Assembly (NCBI GenBank): GCA_945861125.1
Contig: CAMASZ010000043.1
Span: forward strand, 1-8,384
Direction of reading: 5' to 3'
Length of the DNA stretch: 8,384 bases
Origin: Rickettsia typhi
GTDB taxonomy: Bacteria > Pseudomonadota > Alphaproteobacteria > Rickettsiales > UBA1997
Below are positions 6,056 through 8,384 of the stretch, piece after piece; position 1 is the stretch's first letter; every line of letters starts with the position of its first letter. The notes beneath the pieces are model-generated. The model was not told the origin of the DNA, searched no databases, and saw only the letters and a list, made by a program, of their open reading frames with translations. A program made the translations under genes and the position numbers.

Positions 6056-6693
6056 TTTAAAGATTTTATTGCGTTTTGATAATCTTGATTAGAAAAAATA
6101 TAAGAACCTGAAACCAGAACATCCGCACCCGCATTGATAACAATTTTGTTATTTTGATCATTGATTCCACCATCAACTTCCAGTTCAATTTTTCTTCCAG
6201 ATTTTATAATTTTGTTACGAATATTCTCAATTTTTTTTAATTGAGAATTTAAAAATTTTTGACCACCAAATCCTGGGTTAACAGTCATTACCAAAATTAA
6301 ATCAACTTTGTCAATAATATAATCAAGAATGTTTTCATTTGAAGATGGAACTATTGAAACACCGGCCTTTTTATTAAATGACTTTATTAAATCAAGAGTG
6401 CGATCAAGATGAATTGAAGCTTCGGCGTGAACTGTTATAATGTCAGATCCAGCTTCAACAAAAGCTTTTATATGATTATCGGGATTATTGATCATTAGAT
6501 GAACATCGAATGGCAATGCAGAGATTTTTCTTAATGATTTAATAACTTCATTACCAATAGTAATATTTGGTACAAAGTTTCCATCCATAACATCAATGTG
6601 AATATAGTCGGCGCCTGCAATTTCAAGATTTTTTATTTCTTGCCCAAGCTTTGAAAAATCTGCAGAAAGAATAGAAGGAGCAATTTTTATCAT
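6028..6693 (-). CDS. rpe: Ribulose-phosphate 3-epimerase
   Basis: A 221-residue (beta/alpha)8 barrel interconverting D-ribulose 5-phosphate and D-xylulose 5-phosphate in the pentose phosphate pathway, in the cytoplasm. The N-terminus MIKIAPSILSADFSKLG is diagnostic. Metal and acid/base residues are present: His32 and Asp34 (YIHIDVMDG), His65 (DVHLMI) and Asp174 (LEVDGGI). The phosphate site is made by NPGFGGQKF (139-147) and VSGSYIF (194-200). The sequence matches the family through about residue 212. The last eight codons (214-221, ALPQIKFF) and the stop codon lie inside the palindromic element at 5914-6055, so the native C-terminus was replaced; the barrel and active site appear complete. 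The gene begins two bases after the DUF2155 gene and is the last of its operon. Confidence 0.95.
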   Translation of the reverse strand: MIKIAPSILSADFSKLGQEIKNLEIAGADYIHIDVMDGNFVPNITIGNEVIKSLRKISALPFDVHLMINNPDNHIKAFVEAGSDIITVHAEASIHLDRTLDLIKSFNKKAGVSIVPSSNENILDYIIDKVDLILVMTVNPGFGGQKFLNSQLKKIENIRNKIIKSGRKIELEVDGGINDQNNKIVINAGADVLVSGSYIFSNQDYQNAIKSLKALPQIKFF

Positions 6694-6695
6694 AA

Positions 6696-7151
6696 TTATT
6701 TACATTTTAATGCGGTAATATCATAAATGGAATGTTCTATTCCAGATAAGGAAGGGCTTGAAGCAAAGATCCAGCCATAAAAAATTCTTTTTTCAATTAT
6801 TTTTTTATCCTGATCATTTTTACTATCAAATACCTCAATTAACATTTTGCTTTCTGGTTTTTGGTCTAAAGAAGCTTGCCAGCATTTATGAAGAATAATT
6901 TTTAAAGAACCAAAAGAAATTTTTTTGCCAATCTCAATATCAACATTAATTGCTTTGGCGTTGGTCTTATTAAGAATTTGTATTAAACCAGAGTTTTTAA
7001 ATTTAATTGCTTCTGATTTTTTTTCATCTTCTAAATCAAAATCAATTTCAGCTTCATTGCTTGATGAATCTGATTGCGAAAGAGCTTGATTGTAATTAAA
7101 TAATGTTAGAAAAAAAGATATCAAAAGAATTTTTTTATATAAATTTTTCAT
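6696..7151 (-). CDS. DUF2155 domain-containing exported protein
   Basis: A 151-residue protein with an N-terminal signal peptide: basic MKNLYKK, a hydrophobic core (8-20) and a probable signal peptidase site after Ala-Leu-Ser (23-25). An acidic stretch (33-47) leads to a DUF2155 domain (about 54-150). The domain shows the alphaproteobacterial pattern of a short beta-rich region, FGSLKIILHKC (80-90), FYGWIFASSPSLSGIEHSIYD (124-144) and a final Cys150. Cys90 and Cys150 could form a disulfide in the periplasm. The function of the family is unknown to me. The gene is three bases from mlaD upstream and two bases from rpe downstream, and the nearby NDUFA12-like gene matches its usual alphaproteobacterial neighbourhood. 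Confidence 0.88.
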   Translation of the reverse strand: MKNLYKKILLISFFLTLFNYNQALSQSDSSSNEAEIDFDLEDEKKSEAIKFKNSGLIQILNKTNAKAINVDIEIGKKISFGSLKIILHKCWQASLDQKPESKMLIEVFDSKNDQDKKIIEKRIFYGWIFASSPSLSGIEHSIYDITALKCK

Positions 7152-7154
7152 AAA

Positions 7155-7610
7155 TTATTTTTGTTTTTTATCGCCAAAAATAAACTTACCTAATAATTCT
7201 TCAAAATTAACTGAAGATTGAGTAAAGTTTATCTCTTCACCATCTTTTAATATTTCTTCTGAACCACCCGGTGAAATTGTAATATATTTTGAACCAAGCA
7301 AACCTTCCGAAACTATTTTTGCTGATGAATCATTTGGAAGTTTAATAGAATTATCGATGTTTAATTTTAAAACTGCGCGAAAATCTTCTTTGTCAAGAAT
7401 TTGACTTTCGACAACGCCAATTTTAACGCCAGAAATTTTTACATCACTACCATTATTGATGCCATCGGCATTATCAAATTTTGTAATTAAAGAATAACCA
7501 TTATTAGAACTAACTTTAGCATTATTAAATGAACTAATAAAAAAGAAAGTTGCACATAGCAACACAAAAGTTCCAATAAAAAAATCAAAGTAATTATTAA
7601 TTTTATTCAT
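7155..7610 (-). CDS. mlaD: MlaD-type phospholipid-transport substrate-binding protein
   Basis: A 151-residue, inner-membrane-anchored MCE-domain protein: one N-terminal transmembrane helix (about 9-27) and a single MlaD/MCE domain (about 39-116). Diagnostic parts are DVKISGVKIGVVES (56-69), and GLLGSKYITISPGG (103-116). MlaD hexamers form the periplasmic part of the MlaFEDB ABC complex, which moves phospholipids between the membranes. The short C-terminal tail after the domain is usual for alphaproteobacterial MlaD. The partner ABC genes mlaE and mlaF are not in this window; separation of mlaD from them next to DUF2155 and NDUFA12 genes is, as I recall, common in Alphaproteobacteria. It is followed three bases later by the DUF2155 gene. 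Confidence 0.9.
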   Translation of the reverse strand: MNKINNYFDFFIGTFVLLCATFFFISSFNNAKVSSNNGYSLITKFDNADGINNGSDVKISGVKIGVVESQILDKEDFRAVLKLNIDNSIKLPNDSSAKIVSEGLLGSKYITISPGGSEEILKDGEEINFTQSSVNFEELLGKFIFGDKKQK

Positions 7611-7639
7611 ATGAAAATTTAATTATTTTTTAAGATTTG

Positions 7640-7975
7640 TTATTTGTTAGAAGCTTTATTTTCTGGGTTCCATGCTTCATATTGGCTATTAGATTTAGAG
7701 CTAATAGAATTTTTAGGTGAATATTTATTTTGTGTAGCAGTTAAATTTGGTAAATGAATTTTTTGCCATGAATGCTTATTGACATTACTTGGAATTGAGT
7801 TTGTTGTGTAGTGAATCCAGCCATGCCAATGAGCAGGAATTTTAGTTGGTTCAGCTATTCCGTTATATATTACAAATCTTTTACCTTTTTTATTTAAATA
7901 ATATTTGTTGCCAAATTCATCATTTCCTATTTCTTTGGATAATAGTTTTATAAAGAAATCATTGATTACTTTCAT
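7640..7975 (-). CDS. NDUFA12-like protein (NADH:ubiquinone oxidoreductase 17.2 kDa subunit family)
   Basis: A 111-residue soluble protein of the NDUFA12/B17.2 family, an accessory subunit of respiratory complex I shared by mitochondria and Alphaproteobacteria. The family pattern is continuous: IGNDEFGNKYYL (16-27), GKRFVIYNG (31-39), PAHWHGWIHYTTN (47-59), W70...HLPNLTATQNKYSPKN (74-89) and QYEAWNP (98-104). It acts on the matrix/cytoplasmic side of complex I near the peripheral arm. It is the first gene of the right-hand operon and is followed after 29 bases by mlaD. The ATG fits the usual short N-terminus. The presence of this gene is one of the best taxonomic clues in the window. Confidence 0.92.
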   Translation of the reverse strand: MKVINDFFIKLLSKEIGNDEFGNKYYLNKKGKRFVIYNGIAEPTKIPAHWHGWIHYTTNSIPSNVNKHSWQKIHLPNLTATQNKYSPKNSISSKSNSQYEAWNPENKASNK

Positions 7976-8277
7976 ATTTTAATATATATATCTATATTTT
8001 AATTAGTTTTAAAAGCGCTTAATTAAAACCTTTAATGGGTTTCAGTTTTTTTGTAAATATTGTTTATGTTGCTAAAATGAATTGTCTAAATTTTTTTTTG
8101 CAAAAAAACATGTTGGGTTGTAACAATGCCATTTTCATTTATTTTATGATGGAAATGGTATAAACTAACTTACAACATTGTTATGATTTGTTTTATTTAA
8201 AATAAATTTTAAATTAAAAAATCACAATAGAATCTAATTATATTTAAAAAAAATTACAAATAAAGTTAAAATGCCTT
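7976..8277. other. 302-bp intergenic region between the NDUFA12-like gene and the right-edge gene
   Basis: The region separates divergent genes and should carry both promoters, but I see no convincing -35/-10 pair. It holds AAGCGCTT (8013-8020), an 8-bp palindrome in AT-only sequence about 40 bases upstream of the NDUFA12-like start; a stem-loop at 8117-8183, described separately; and a perfect AT-only inverted repeat, ATTTAAAAT-AA-ATTTTAAAT (8195-8214). A 28-codon plus-strand frame (8077-8163) does not look like a gene. No tRNA or other known RNA is apparent. Confidence 0.5.
8117..8183. promoter_or_regulatory. Stem-loop with two alternative outer stems
   Basis: An inner stem, CCATTTTCAT (8129-8138) with ATGGAAATGG (8149-8158), has one mismatch (pairable as G-U in one transcript direction) and a 10-base loop. 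Outside it, GTTGTAA (8117-8123) pairs perfectly with TTACAAC (8170-8176). Alternatively TAACAATG (8121-8128) pairs perfectly with CATTGTTA (8176-8183). The two outer stems share bases and exclude each other. No T-run follows on either strand, so it is not an ordinary terminator. It could be an RNA switch in the leader of the plus-strand gene at 8278, a protein-binding site, or a degraded palindromic repeat. Confidence 0.4.
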
Positions 8278-8384
8278 ATGACTTTTCTTGATCATTCTTT
8301 GGATAATCCAATTACAGTTGAGTTAAATTTTTATGATCCAGCTAATTCTAGCAAGCAACTCTTTAAAATTGATCAAACTAGCAG
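8278..8384 (+). CDS. 5' end of an unrecognised gene (partial, runs off the right edge)
   Basis: An ATG at 8278 opens a frame with no stop for 35 codons up to the window end, beginning MTFLDHSLDNPITVELNF and continuing with mixed polar residues. The other frames here have stops early. There is no signal peptide or membrane segment in the visible part, so the product is probably cytoplasmic or its features lie further on. I do not recognise the family. An earlier ATG at 8271 is in another frame and stops after six codons. The gene is divergent from the NDUFA12-like operon. Confidence 0.55.
   Translation, partial: MTFLDHSLDNPITVELNFYDPANSSKQLFKIDQTS

Noticed and set aside
8077..8163. 28-codon plus-strand frame with ATG in the right intergenic region
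   Set aside because: It is short, has no family resemblance and coincides with a stem-loop; a frame this short is expected by chance.
1..8384. CRISPR array, tRNA, defence island or toxin-antitoxin pair
   Set aside because: No regularly spaced repeats, cloverleaf sequence, nuclease/toxin motifs or paired small genes of that kind were seen; most genes are housekeeping.

Overview
The window is strongly AT-rich, with long A and T runs even inside genes. It has the compact, same-strand gene order of a reduced alphaproteobacterial genome. The best taxonomic markers are a NDUFA12-type complex I protein followed by MlaD and a DUF2155 protein, a grouping typical of Alphaproteobacteria. With the base composition, a palindromic repeat reaching into a gene end, and the absence of recognisable Shine-Dalgarno sequences, this suggests a Rickettsiales-like, host-associated alphaproteobacterium. 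The order-level placement is inference.

Almost all genes lie on the minus strand, in two blocks. The right block (7975 down to 6028) runs NDUFA12-like protein, mlaD, DUF2155 protein, rpe. The last three are separated by only 2-3 bases, so they are probably one operon serving the envelope, respiration and pentose phosphates. The left block (5367 down to 164) runs kbl, a 39-residue membrane peptide, dgt-like HD hydrolase, gamma-class carbonic anhydrase, ClC transporter, cysQ-like phosphatase. Its genes overlap or nearly touch at most junctions, which suggests a mixed metabolic operon: threonine/glycine breakdown, dNTP pool control, CO2/bicarbonate, anion transport and PAP recycling.

Between the blocks, 5544-5816 (+) encodes a small cysteine-rich lipoprotein. 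It is followed by two perfect hairpins; the second is a bidirectional terminator shared with the rpe operon. Next to it lies a 142-bp nearly complete palindrome (5914-6055). Its outer ends resemble IS6/IS26-family terminal repeats from memory, it is flanked by 5-bp direct repeats, and its right end supplies the last eight codons and the stop of rpe. This MITE-like element is the most interesting structure in the window.

Both edges carry plus-strand partial genes: the 3' end of an unrecognised gene (2-202), overlapping the cysQ 3' end tail to tail, and the first 35 codons of another unrecognised gene (from 8278). The 302-bp gap 7976-8277 has no convincing gene but contains a stem-loop with two mutually exclusive outer pairings. 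I found no tRNA, rRNA or CRISPR, no complete insertion sequence, and no clear novel defence or multi-gene accessory system.
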